Source: Maribacter antarcticus DSM 21422 (GTDB lineage Bacteria > Bacteroidota > Bacteroidia > Flavobacteriales > Flavobacteriaceae). From it: a DNA stretch of 64,000 nt. The notes beneath the pieces are model-generated. The model ran no database searches, had not been told where the DNA came from, and was given only the letters and a program-made list of their open reading frames with translations. The stretch covers positions 623,300 to 687,299 of the forward strand of contig NZ_KK211214.1 of NCBI RefSeq assembly GCF_000621125.1. The letters run 5' to 3'. Shown piece after piece: positions 44,453-53,831 of this stretch (the first letter of the stretch is position 1; every line of letters starts with the position of its first letter). The position numbers were made by a program, and so were the translations under genes.

Positions 44453-45970
44453 TTGACCAACCGCTATAACCAATCAAATTATATAACTAACGTGGAAAAT
44501 TCTTTTCAAGGCATCAAAAATAAAAATCAGGCTAATACATCGGAAAGTAGTACCCCCAAAATAATATCTAGAATTATAACGACGCTTCTTTGGTTTCTGT
44601 TCGCGGCTAATATTGCTTGCTTATTCTTTTTTTTTCCTACTATTCCAGATTGGAAATATGAAAATATCTTTCGGGTTAATGGCTTCACTATTTTAATTTG
44701 GACCACGGTCACTTTTTTTGGCGCTTTGGTAAGTACTTATGCGAGCACCTATCTGAAAGGATTTAGATATCATACAAAATTTATGGTGCTTTGTCTGGTT
44801 TTTACCTTGGCCGTAATGCTTTTTGTAGCTTCGGAGCATGTAGCGCTATTGTTGTTTAGTTGGTTGCTGATGGCAATTATCATGTCCAGATTAATTGGCG
44901 TTGACGCGCAATGGGGTGAAGCGAGAGAGGCATCAAAATTCACGCTCAAATATTTCTTGACAGGTACCTTTTTTCTGACGGTTGGAGTTCTGTTGTTAGC
45001 CTTTCAAAGTGATATGTATACGGTAAGTGGAATTGTTTCTTCTATTGCCGAGCTACCAATTTATATTCTCTCCATAGCCGCAGTTTGTATCATTATTGCG
45101 GCCATCGTGCAGTCTGCCATATATCCTTTTCATCGTTGGTTACTTTCTGCTATGACGGCACCCACTCCTGCTTCTGCGCTTATGCATGCTGGCTTTGTTA
45201 ACGGCGCAGGAATTTTATTGGCCCTCTTCTCTACAGTATTGTTCGCTACTAAAACCTTGGATTTATTGTTTGTTATAGGTGGTTTAACAGCTATAATAGC
45301 GCAGTTTACCAAGTTGTTACAAGTAAATATAAAGCAAAAATTGGCATGTTCTACTATTGCACAAATGGGCTTTATGATCATGCAGTGCGGTCTTGGATTT
45401 TTTAATGCCGCAGTGGCGCATCTTATTCTGCATGGGTTTTACAAGGCCTATCTATTTTTAGCTTCTGGAGAGGAAATAGCTCATTCTAGGCCCAAAAAGG
45501 CTATACATTTTAGAATAACTCCGCTACAAGCTATAGCAGTATTGGTTTTTGGTATGTGTGGAGCTGTTTTATTTGCGCAACTTACAGGAAAAGGAACCAC
45601 GTTGGATAGTAGTATTTTCCTAACTTTAATCGTGGCGATTACAGTAGGGCAGACGACATATAATATAGTGAAGGAAAGCAGTTTGTCAATGATGCAGAAA
45701 ATGTTTGTACCACCTGTTTTGTTTATTGCAGGTATAGGTTGCTACGCGCTCATGTACAATGGTGTAACAGTATTAATGGCTGATTTGCCTATGGTAGCTG
45801 TACCCCTTCCGCTTTCTGCAGTCCAAATTGTTTTTGGTGTGATTTTCCTTATTGGTTTTTTTATTATGAAATTGGAAGTGTACCGCAATATTCCTTGGAT
45901 TTACGTCAAACTCATGAATATATCACAGCCCTATAAAAAATCGATTTTATTTTATAAATCTAAATCGTAA
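44453..45970 (+). CDS. dabB: DabB-type proton-conducting membrane subunit (NuoL/MrpA-like)
   Basis: This ~505-residue protein is a truncated NADH-dehydrogenase subunit-5 relative: about 13 helices, the conserved FLTVGVLLLAF, PFHRWLLSAMTAPTPASALM, HAGFVNGAGILLALFS, and the proton-channel Lys/His residues (TKLLQVNIKQKLACSTIAQMG). Start is TTG at 44453; GTG at 44492 is an alternative. It overlaps dabA by one base (TAATG). DabB couples the proton gradient to DabA. A freestanding NuoL without other complex I genes beside a DUF2309 gene is diagnostic of DAB. Confidence 0.92.
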   Translation: MTNRYNQSNYITNVENSFQGIKNKNQANTSESSTPKIISRIITTLLWFLFAANIACLFFFFPTIPDWKYENIFRVNGFTILIWTTVTFFGALVSTYASTYLKGFRYHTKFMVLCLVFTLAVMLFVASEHVALLLFSWLLMAIIMSRLIGVDAQWGEAREASKFTLKYFLTGTFFLTVGVLLLAFQSDMYTVSGIVSSIAELPIYILSIAAVCIIIAAIVQSAIYPFHRWLLSAMTAPTPASALMHAGFVNGAGILLALFSTVLFATKTLDLLFVIGGLTAIIAQFTKLLQVNIKQKLACSTIAQMGFMIMQCGLGFFNAAVAHLILHGFYKAYLFLASGEEIAHSRPKKAIHFRITPLQAIAVLVFGMCGAVLFAQLTGKGTTLDSSIFLTLIVAITVGQTTYNIVKESSLSMMQKMFVPPVLFIAGIGCYALMYNGVTVLMADLPMVAVPLPLSAVQIVFGVIFLIGFFIMKLEVYRNIPWIYVKLMNISQPYKKSILFYKSKS

Positions 45971-48342
45971 TGATGCCACAAGACATCTTGAAAAGTATTG
46001 ACGAAGCATCCAAAGTAATTGGAAAAACGTGGCCTTTGTACTCCTTTGTAACCTCCAATCCCTTATCGGGCTATGAGCAAACAGATTTTAAAACGGCGGT
46101 AGAGAGGGCCGGCTCACTTTTAACTACTAATTTGTTTCCCGAAACAGCCCTTTTTAGGCAAGCTTGGGAGCAAGGTGAAATTTGGGACGTGGTATTAAAG
46201 GAGCTTTTGAGAGAAAGCGGTTATACGGAAGTACCGGAATTCTATTTACGGCAAATGGAATCCCATAAAGAAATTATAGGGAAGAATAAAAATCATATCC
46301 TAGATGGTATGATGGCAAAGTGGCTCTCTGTCTTTATGGACGAGGGTTTAGCAGAATGGGAAATGCCAGGTAAGGAAGCTGGTTTTTATATAGCATGGCG
46401 TCAACTAGCTGCATACGACCAAGAACTTGGAATACATTCGGTAAAAGATATACCAAAGAGCAGTGGCGAGGCCTTACAGCAGGTTTTAAAAGGGCAGAGG
46501 GAAGCCGATTATGTAGACATTTTCACATATCACTTGGCATCCCTACCTGGTTGGACTGGTTATATCAATTATCGTTCGGAATCCAACTCCCTTTGGCAGC
46601 AAGCCTATCCTATTACTATGGAGGATTATCTGGCGGTGCGTCTTTGGATAGCAAACCAATTAAACCTTAAAATTATTCCAGAAACCAATACTGATGATAG
46701 TTCGAGTGAGTTGCTTACCATACAGTATATCTGGTTAAAGGCATGGGAAAGTACTTGGCAGCAGCAGTTGGTGCGATCGTTCGCGCAACAAAAAGCTACG
46801 CGGACCAATAATAAAAGTGGCAACAAAGCCCCAGATGCCCAAATGGTATTTTGTATCGATACCCGGTCAGAGCTTATACGAAGGCATGTGGAAACAAAAG
46901 GGAATTATGAGACATTTGGATATGCTGGCTTTTTTGGGATTGCAATGGATTACAGTAACTTAGATGACGGAATCAATCGAAAATCATGTCCTCCAATTGT
47001 TCCTTCGGCGTACCGTGTATACGAACTGCCCCAATCTAGAAAGAAAGAAAAGGTATTGACGTATAAGAGGAAGGTTGAGACAGCACAGTTTGGAGCTTAT
47101 TTTTTAAAGCGTATGAAAAACATGCTACCGTCCGCTTTTGGTTTTGTAGAGGGGTCTGGTTTCTTTTATGGTTGTTATTTATTGATACGAACTTTGGTCC
47201 CTGGTCCGTATTATCGGTTTAAAAAGAAAAATACACCTTCTTATGAAGACATATGTACTCCTGAATTACTAAGTAATCAAAAGGTTGAAACCATACCACT
47301 GCATATTCCCTTAGAGGAAAAAGCAGGAATCGTTAAATCTGCTTTTGACCTCACTGGTTGGCAAGAATTTGCCCCTTTGATACTTTTTGTGGGTCATGGG
47401 AGCCATTCTGCGAATAATGCCTTTGCTTCTAGTTTGGATTGTGGCGCATGTGCTGCAAGTCCGGGTAGGCACAATGCACGTATGCTTGCCAGCCTAGCCA
47501 ATGAAACCGAGGTGAGAAGCGTATTAGCAGAAAAGCATAAGGTACATATTCCTGATAGTACGGTATTTATTGGAGCGGAGCATAATACCACTACCGATGA
47601 GATTATGCTTTTTGATGTACACGTGCCTAGATCGCACCAGAAGCAATTGTCTGTGGTTAAATCCAACTTGGTACTTGCGCAACAGACGGCAACGCAAGAT
47701 AGACTTGGGGTTGAGCAAAACAGTGTGAGGATGGCCGAGCGCAAGGCCAACCAATGGAGTGAAACGAGACCGGAATGGGGCTTGGCAAAAAATGCTGGTT
47801 TTATAGTAGGCCCCAGATGGCTTACCAAGAACGATAATTTAGATGGCCGATGCTTCTTACATTCCTATAATTGGAAATTGGACGAAACTGGTGCTGCCTT
47901 AGAAGGTATTATGCAAGGTCCTATGGTGGTTACGCAATGGATAAATAACCATTACTATTTCTCTATGGTAGCTAACGACACGTTTGGCGGAGGCTCTAAA
48001 ATAACGCATAATATTACAGGTCGTTTTGGAGTGGTACAAGGTAATGGTGGAGACCTAAAAATGGGACTTCCGTTACAATCGCTACGTTCTTCAGATACGG
48101 AAATGTATCACAAGCCTTTGCGACTGTCGGTGCTTATACAAGCACCAAAGGCCCGAATAGAAGACATCTTGTCACGCAACGAAAATCTGCGTGCCCTTTT
48201 GGATAACGAGTGGATTTACTTAATGGTAATGAACCCCATGAAAGACGATAAGGTAGAAAAGTACCAAAAAGGGATGAGCTGGGTTCCGGTATTAGGTAGT
48301 TCTTTTACTAGCGCAAAAAAAGATGTAAAGGTAACGGCATAG
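45970..48342 (+). CDS. dabA: DabA inorganic-carbon accumulation protein (DUF2309, carbonic-anhydrase-like)
   Basis: The 790-residue protein carries the DabA zinc site: Cys295 and Asp297 in FCIDTRSELIRRH, His476 in VGHGSHSANNAF, and Cys491 in SLDCGACAASPGRHNARML. The His-Cys distance is 15 residues, which I recall is the same as in the characterised Halothiobacillus protein. DabA with DabB hydrates CO2 to bicarbonate using membrane energy, so carbon is accumulated. Residues near the end (KYQKGMSWVPVLGSSFTSA) fit the family. An ATG-ATG start overlaps the dabB stop. Confidence 0.94.
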   Translation: MMPQDILKSIDEASKVIGKTWPLYSFVTSNPLSGYEQTDFKTAVERAGSLLTTNLFPETALFRQAWEQGEIWDVVLKELLRESGYTEVPEFYLRQMESHKEIIGKNKNHILDGMMAKWLSVFMDEGLAEWEMPGKEAGFYIAWRQLAAYDQELGIHSVKDIPKSSGEALQQVLKGQREADYVDIFTYHLASLPGWTGYINYRSESNSLWQQAYPITMEDYLAVRLWIANQLNLKIIPETNTDDSSSELLTIQYIWLKAWESTWQQQLVRSFAQQKATRTNNKSGNKAPDAQMVFCIDTRSELIRRHVETKGNYETFGYAGFFGIAMDYSNLDDGINRKSCPPIVPSAYRVYELPQSRKKEKVLTYKRKVETAQFGAYFLKRMKNMLPSAFGFVEGSGFFYGCYLLIRTLVPGPYYRFKKKNTPSYEDICTPELLSNQKVETIPLHIPLEEKAGIVKSAFDLTGWQEFAPLILFVGHGSHSANNAFASSLDCGACAASPGRHNARMLASLANETEVRSVLAEKHKVHIPDSTVFIGAEHNTTTDEIMLFDVHVPRSHQKQLSVVKSNLVLAQQTATQDRLGVEQNSVRMAERKANQWSETRPEWGLAKNAGFIVGPRWLTKNDNLDGRCFLHSYNWKLDETGAALEGIMQGPMVVTQWINNHYYFSMVANDTFGGGSKITHNITGRFGVVQGNGGDLKMGLPLQSLRSSDTEMYHKPLRLSVLIQAPKARIEDILSRNENLRALLDNEWIYLMVMNPMKDDKVEKYQKGMSWVPVLGSSFTSAKKDVKVTA

Positions 48343-48739
48343 GTTATTTAGAAAAAAGTCAGGTAAGATTATTTCTTTTGAGTGAATTATAAAAAGTCAT
48401 TTGGTTTTTTTAAATTTCAACACGATGAATTATGTTTTACTCGATACGATGAAACACGCAATCTAGCAACAATTTAAAATTTCGTAGTATTAGAAAAATA
48501 CAGCATACAAGAAGTAGCTAGGAACTATAATCATCGCCTAATACTGTTTGGTTTTATTGGTTCTCGATAGGATAATAGTATACAACGGGAATATACCAAG
48601 TTTTCCCTTAAGGCCTACGTACGCTATTTAACGCACCAGTATTCAAGATAAATCAATGGACCGAACTAGCCAGTATAGCCAGAACACTTGTTTTACCACA
48701 AGCGTATTCAAAGGGGTTTCCTGTGAATACTAGTTAAGA
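48343..48739. other. Intergenic stretch, no intact gene
   Basis: On the + strand there are short coding-like fragments broken by stops, for example a stretch spelling VLEKYSIQEVARNYNHRL and another LKAYVRYLTHQYSR, which could be a worn-out gene but fit no family I can name. Confidence 0.35.
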
Positions 48740-48791
48740 TTTCTTTCTGCTTAGTGATTGTGTTGTAACACATGCACTAAGCAGAAAGAAA
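48740..48791. repeat. Long perfect inverted repeat
   Basis: A 17-bp arm (48740-48756, TTTCTTTCTGCTTAGTG) is exactly complementary to 48775-48791, around an 18-base loop that itself contains the inverted repeat TGTGTT-gt-AACACA. It lies 67 bases beyond the M14 peptidase stop. No good T tract follows, so it may be a terminator, a processing site or a mobile-element remnant. Confidence 0.7.
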
Positions 48792-48857
48792 CCTATAAAT
48801 CAAGTACGGGATATTACGTAAGTTGTCTCTGCTTCAAAGAGAAAATTATAATACGTA

Positions 48858-51377
48858 TCACATCATCTCCCCAAAGAAGATAGCGTTCATCAATAATTTA
48901 TTGGTGCCGTACCAGAAGGCACGGAAGTTGGTGTTATCCGTAAACGCAATGACCTTTCCTCTGCCTAAACTTTGGGTTTGAAAAGGAACCGAATTTTTAA
49001 GCATCTCCAAGTTTTCTTCAGAAATATAACCACTCAACAAAGGGTTATTGCTATATGTGATAGGATTGTTATAGCTGTTTTTATTTGGCTTTATATATAC
49101 ATTAGTGTTACGGAATAGGGATATCTTATTATTTTTGTAACCAAAGTTGATAGGATGGGTACGGTCTACTGTTGCTTCAAAAATAGCACCTCCTGTAACT
49201 TGTGCTCCCCTAAAATCGTTCTTCTGCTCAAAGTTGATATTCTTTCCCACTAAAGTATCTTTCTTGAATTCTAGCTTCATAAATTCGTTTTTATTGAACC
49301 ATTCAGCCATGTTACGGTACCCGATTAAGGTGCCTCCGTCTTTTACCCATTCTTTTAATTTCTCTGTATTTCCTTTGTTGATGGCGTTGCCGTAGGCACT
49401 GGGCAAGATAATGTCCGTATACTTACTAAGGTCTACTGAACTTAAATAGCTTAAATCTATCTTTGTAAGTTCCATACTGTAACGCGTATCGAACAAATGC
49501 CAGATCTCTCCTGCATCGTAGGAACGGATTCCGTCTCCAACGATAATTGCCACTTTCTGTTTTTTAATTGGATCAAAGTCATTGCTTCCTAAATCAATAC
49601 CTTTTGTAAGGCCTGTGCCTACGCTAGTTACCGTTAAGTTACTTTCGGAAGCTACTTTTTGCATAAAATCGTGTAACTCTGTTGCGTTCAAATCTTGATT
49701 CTGTACAGGTATCATTATAGTTCCGTAGTCATAGGTTTTACCTTCAAGAGTAAAGGGAGACTTTCCCACTTTGGCTCGCAATCCTTTTTGTGTAATCGCA
49801 TTAAGTGCTTTTGGCGTGTAGTATTCGTTCCATTCAAAAAGGTAAGCGTAGTTACTTTTGGCGCTTACAGAACCCGACATTGGAGGTAATTCTGTTATTT
49901 CTGGACCTGCGTTAGCTAACGAGGAAAGCTCCGCATAATCTACATTAAATGCCAAAGGAAAGGTCCAAGCAGATACGTCGTAGAAAAGGCTATCCTTAAA
50001 AGTTGTGCGTTTTTCGAACATTCCCTTAATCAACCTAGGATTTTTCTGGTTCATCGGAACTACGTAGCTCTTTCCTGTGGTATAGGACTTTCCGCTAATA
50101 GTAGCATCGTTTGCCAATTCATGAAACTTTATTTTATGACGCTGTAAGATTTCAGCTAAGTGCCAAGCTTTTGCGCCGTCCTTACTATCACCGAAAACGA
50201 TACCTTTAACTTTACTTCTAGAAGCTTCCGCCTTAATATCTTGAAAATATTTTTGCTGATAGTTTAAGATTTTTTCCCGCATGTTATTTGCGGCTTCAAT
50301 AGTAGAAAGTGCCGTAGTAAACTGATTGCGAATCGTAAAGGGGAACGTTAATAGTCCATTTTCGCTCTCTTGTATATGTCCTCTGGAACTTCCTTGCTCA
50401 AATAGAATACCTATACTACCGTTCACATCTGGGAAGGTAGATCCTTTGCCGTAGTAATAATCGTCATACCCTTCTTCGGAATAGTATAAGGAGCCTATTT
50501 TATCCAAAGCTTTGGCGTGATACGTGCCTATTTCACGGGTAAGTTCTTGGTTCATGTCCGGTGTAAGCGGATGGGTTCTCATGGCTTCTCCTGGTTGAAA
50601 GAAAAAAGTAGAATTTGTTCCCATTTCATGATGGTCCGTTAAAATATTAGGCATCCACTTGTGAAAGCTTTCGATACGCGCTCTGCTTTCAGGCAGTTGT
50701 ACGGGTAGCCAATCACGATTCATATCAAACCAATAATGGTTTGTTCTTCCGCCTGGCCATACTTCATTGTATTCCCGCTCGTTGTTGTCAGCCACTAGGT
50801 TGATACTTTTGTTGGTATTGGCCCAATACGCAAAGCGTTGCAGTCCATCTGGATTGAAGGATGGGTCCAATAAGATCACCATGTTATCGAGCATTGCCTC
50901 AATTTTAGGCCCTTGTGCTGCCGCTAAATAATACGCATAGGCTAGCGATGCATTAGATCCACTTGGTTCGTTGCCATGTATAGAAAAACCTTGGTATACC
51001 ACTACTGGCATCGAAGCAGTATTTGTAGCTGTTCCGCTTTCGGTAAGCGCAACATGATCAGTTCTTATTTGTTCTATATTCTGAAGGTTTTTTGGAGTGG
51101 TAACCGTAAGCAAGAGAATGGGTCTGCCCTCAAAGGTTTCACCACGGTTTTCTATATGCATCCGGTCGCTAGACTTGGCCAAAGCCTGCATGTAGAACAT
51201 AAGTTTATCATGCGTTACGTGCCATTCTCCAACTTCGTGCCCAATAATATCTTTGGGCGTTGGAATGGATGCATCATAGGAAATATCCTGAGGCAGGTAA
51301 TAACTTAAATCTAATTTTTCCTGTGCATAGGATATAAAGGAAACAAAGAGTAAAACGGATAGTAGTAGTTTTTTCAT
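48858..51377 (-). CDS. Secreted M14 zinc carboxypeptidase
   Basis: The 839-residue protein has a signal peptide ending at SYAQ. Residues ~45-370 hold the M14 catalytic domain: FSIHGNEPSG with zinc ligands His134 and Glu137, FNPDGLQRFAYWAN, NHYWFDMNRDWLP and TDHHEMGTN with the third ligand. The C-terminal half (~residues 400-839) contains a glutamine-amidotransferase-like region (VAIIVGDGIRSYDAGEIWHL, GGTLIGYRNMAEW). It probably trims peptides outside the cytosol. Confidence 0.93.
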   Translation of the reverse strand: MKKLLLSVLLFVSFISYAQEKLDLSYYLPQDISYDASIPTPKDIIGHEVGEWHVTHDKLMFYMQALAKSSDRMHIENRGETFEGRPILLLTVTTPKNLQNIEQIRTDHVALTESGTATNTASMPVVVYQGFSIHGNEPSGSNASLAYAYYLAAAQGPKIEAMLDNMVILLDPSFNPDGLQRFAYWANTNKSINLVADNNEREYNEVWPGGRTNHYWFDMNRDWLPVQLPESRARIESFHKWMPNILTDHHEMGTNSTFFFQPGEAMRTHPLTPDMNQELTREIGTYHAKALDKIGSLYYSEEGYDDYYYGKGSTFPDVNGSIGILFEQGSSRGHIQESENGLLTFPFTIRNQFTTALSTIEAANNMREKILNYQQKYFQDIKAEASRSKVKGIVFGDSKDGAKAWHLAEILQRHKIKFHELANDATISGKSYTTGKSYVVPMNQKNPRLIKGMFEKRTTFKDSLFYDVSAWTFPLAFNVDYAELSSLANAGPEITELPPMSGSVSAKSNYAYLFEWNEYYTPKALNAITQKGLRAKVGKSPFTLEGKTYDYGTIMIPVQNQDLNATELHDFMQKVASESNLTVTSVGTGLTKGIDLGSNDFDPIKKQKVAIIVGDGIRSYDAGEIWHLFDTRYSMELTKIDLSYLSSVDLSKYTDIILPSAYGNAINKGNTEKLKEWVKDGGTLIGYRNMAEWFNKNEFMKLEFKKDTLVGKNINFEQKNDFRGAQVTGGAIFEATVDRTHPINFGYKNNKISLFRNTNVYIKPNKNSYNNPITYSNNPLLSGYISEENLEMLKNSVPFQTQSLGRGKVIAFTDNTNFRAFWYGTNKLLMNAIFFGEMM

Positions 51378-51414
51378 AGTATCGATTTATTTAGCTTGGG
51401 TATAAAAATAAAAA

Positions 51415-51439
51415 ACGACCCTCAATTATAAGGGCCGTT
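51415..51439 (-). terminator. Terminator after the PUR gene
   Basis: On the minus strand AACGGCCCT and AGGGTCGTT pair with one wobble position, followed by TTTTATTTTT. Confidence 0.7.
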
Positions 51440-51464
51440 ATCAATATATTTAATACAAATGATG

Positions 51465-51842
51465 TTAAATATCGTCGAAACTAACATCTGTAAAATTACC
51501 GCGGGGTGTTTCCTCAACATCGGTCACTGTTTCGTCCTCTTCTTTTTTGAAATCTTTTTGATGTCTTTCCGATATGACCTCGGCACCTTTTTCTTTAATT
51601 ATAAAGTCCATCATCTCTTCAACATTCTCCTTAAAAGCATCGAAATCTTCTTTGTAGAGATATATTTTATGTTTTTTGTAATGGAAAGAGCCATCGTCAT
51701 GGGTGAATTTTTTACTCTCGGTAATCGTCAAATAATAATCGCCGGCCTTCGTGCTTCTTACATCAAAAAAATAGGTTCTTCTTCCTGCCCTTAAAACTTT
51801 GGAATGAATTTCCTCTTGGTCCATTAAATCTTTATCGCTCAT
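51465..51842 (-). CDS. PUR-family (DUF3276) nucleic-acid-binding protein
   Basis: The 125-residue protein has the PUR repeat: KVLRAGRRTYFFDVRSTKAG and YYLTITESKKF, then HKIYLYKEDFDAFKENVEEM. Members are widespread in Bacteroidota and related to eukaryotic Pur-alpha, which binds purine-rich single-stranded DNA and RNA. The Asp/Glu-rich end (EEDETVTDVEETPRGN) is likely disordered. It lies downstream of the ABC exporter on the same strand, about 70 bases away. Confidence 0.92.
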   Translation of the reverse strand: MSDKDLMDQEEIHSKVLRAGRRTYFFDVRSTKAGDYYLTITESKKFTHDDGSFHYKKHKIYLYKEDFDAFKENVEEMMDFIIKEKGAEVISERHQKDFKKEEDETVTDVEETPRGNFTDVSFDDI

Positions 51843-51911
51843 TTCTCTATGGTTGTAAAGTGTTCTGTACTACCAAAAATGAAAAAAAAAAAGCTATCAG
51901 GCAACAATTTT

Positions 51912-53663
51912 CTAGTTTTCTTTTTCTGAAAGTTGGTTCTGGTAAAGGGACTTATAATAGCCTTCTGTGGTGTTTAGTTCCTCGTGAGTGCCTTGCTGTA
52001 CTAATTTTCCGTTTTCCAATATTAGAATTTTATCCGCATTTTTTGCGGAAGAGACCCTATGACTTACAATCAAGGTAGTCTTATTGTTCGATGCCTTTTT
52101 TAGATTGGAAAGTATTTCTTCTTCTGTCTCCGTATCTACAGCAGATAGGCAATCGTCAAACAAATATATGTCAGGATTCTTCATTAATGCCCTTGCTATG
52201 GATACTCGTTGTTTTTGTCCTCCGCTTAATGTGATGCCTCTTTCTCCAAGCACGGTTTCATATTGTTTTGAGAATCCAATGATGTTATCATGTACAACAG
52301 CTTCTTTAGCTATGGAGATGATTTCCTCGTCCGACGCATCGTACTTGCCAAATTTAATGTTGTTCTTGATGGTGTCCGAAAATAGAAAAGCATCTTGGGG
52401 TACGGCTCCTATCGATTTTCTTAAGTCGTTTAGGTTTATGTTCTTAATAGGTTCATCATCAATAAAAATTTCTCCCGATGTTACATCGTATAATCGGGTA
52501 ACCAAATCTAGTATCGTGGATTTTCCAGAGCCAGTCTTTCCGAGTATGGCCACAGTTTCTCCTCGGTTTATTGTAAAAGAGAGATTTTTTAATGCATCTA
52601 TTTCGGTATCTTCATACGTGAAATTAACATTTTTAAATTCTATTTTTCCTTGGATTTTATGTGATTGGGACACGCTGTTTTCTAGTTCTGGCTTTTCGTT
52701 CAGGAATTCATTAATTCTTTTTTGACTTGCCTCTGCTCGCTGAACAATAGACGTTAGCCAACCTACAATAGCTACGGGCCAGGTCAGCATGTTTACATAA
52801 AGGATAAACTCAGCAATAAGACCAATACCTATTTCCCCGTTGATGTATTGCATGCCACCGATATAGATAACTAATATGTTACTAATACCGATAAGCAAGA
52901 CCATTAACGGAAAAAACCAAGCATTCACTTTGGCCAAGCTCATGCTCTTATCTTTGCCTTCGATAGCTAATTGAGTTAATTCTCTGTTGGTTTGAGATTC
53001 TAGTGCATAGGCTTTAATTACCGAAACCCCAGAGAATATTTCCTGCGTGAATGTAGACAACGTGGAAAGGTATTCTTGGACTACGGTACTCCGTTTATGT
53101 ATGATTTTACTGATATTGTAAATAAGTACGGATAAAATAGGTAGCGGCAATAAAGTATAAGCTGCTAGGGTAGGTGCTTTAATAAACATTAAGGGTATAA
53201 GACAGGCAAAAAGTGTTAAGGTCTGTATGCCATACATTATGGCTGGTCCTGCATATAAACGTACCTGATTTACATCCTCGCTTATTCGATTCATTAAATC
53301 CCCAGTTCTATTCTTTTTGTAAAAGTTAAGGCTTAAGATTTGATAGTGCTCAAAAATCTCATTTTTAAGGTCGTATTCTATATAGCGGGAAATATTAATG
53401 ACGGTCTGCCGCATTAGAAAAGTGAAAAACCCCGAGAGTAATGCTGCACCTACAATAATTAATATAAATAGTGTCAACTGTTCTCTTGCAGTTTCCTTTA
53501 CGATATCAGCATTAATGTATGACTCTACTACAGTAATTGTCTTATTTACATAAGATGGCAAAATCAATTGGAAAAGCCTTGCGAAAATGGTAATCACAAT
53601 CCCGATTAACAGTTTAAGCCAGTATTTTTTGAAGTATTTGTTGAGGTGCTTCAGTTCCTTCAT
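51912..53663 (-). CDS. ABC exporter, fused membrane and ATPase domains (MdlA-like)
   Basis: The 583-residue half-transporter has six membrane helices (~residues 15-310) and an ATPase with Walker A LGKTGSGKSTIL, Q-loop VPQDAFLFSDTI, signature LSGGQKQRVSIA, Walker B IYLFDDCLSAVD and SHRVSSA. The catalytic Glu after Walker B is Asp (Asp503-Asp504), as in MdlA and in degenerate sites of ABCC proteins. That suggests weak ATPase at this site and a possible heterodimer partner elsewhere. The substrate is unknown. Confidence 0.92.
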   Translation of the reverse strand: MKELKHLNKYFKKYWLKLLIGIVITIFARLFQLILPSYVNKTITVVESYINADIVKETAREQLTLFILIIVGAALLSGFFTFLMRQTVINISRYIEYDLKNEIFEHYQILSLNFYKKNRTGDLMNRISEDVNQVRLYAGPAIMYGIQTLTLFACLIPLMFIKAPTLAAYTLLPLPILSVLIYNISKIIHKRSTVVQEYLSTLSTFTQEIFSGVSVIKAYALESQTNRELTQLAIEGKDKSMSLAKVNAWFFPLMVLLIGISNILVIYIGGMQYINGEIGIGLIAEFILYVNMLTWPVAIVGWLTSIVQRAEASQKRINEFLNEKPELENSVSQSHKIQGKIEFKNVNFTYEDTEIDALKNLSFTINRGETVAILGKTGSGKSTILDLVTRLYDVTSGEIFIDDEPIKNINLNDLRKSIGAVPQDAFLFSDTIKNNIKFGKYDASDEEIISIAKEAVVHDNIIGFSKQYETVLGERGITLSGGQKQRVSIARALMKNPDIYLFDDCLSAVDTETEEEILSNLKKASNNKTTLIVSHRVSSAKNADKILILENGKLVQQGTHEELNTTEGYYKSLYQNQLSEKEN

Positions 53664-53764
53664 CGGGAAAATTAAATGGAGATTGTAAATCTTATATTTA
53701 CCAAAGATAGGTTTTTGACCTAGATTTTATTGTTATAAAATAGCTAAGAATAAATACGATTGCT

Positions 53765-53796
53765 TTTGCGGTACTTTAAATAGATGCGTACTTTTG
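53765..53796 (+). promoter_or_regulatory. Promoter of the nusB operon
   Basis: TTTG (53765-53768), 20-base spacer, TACTTTTG (53789-53796). It overlaps the upstream alternative start at 53784, which argues for translation from 53832. Confidence 0.65.
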
Positions 53797-53831
53797 CCGC
53801 TTCGAGTTTAAATCTTAAAAAGTTCTTTCAA

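Noticed and set aside
48343-48739. Possible transposase remnant upstream of the long palindrome
   Set aside because: Only short coding-like fragments appear and no transposase motif could be recognised.
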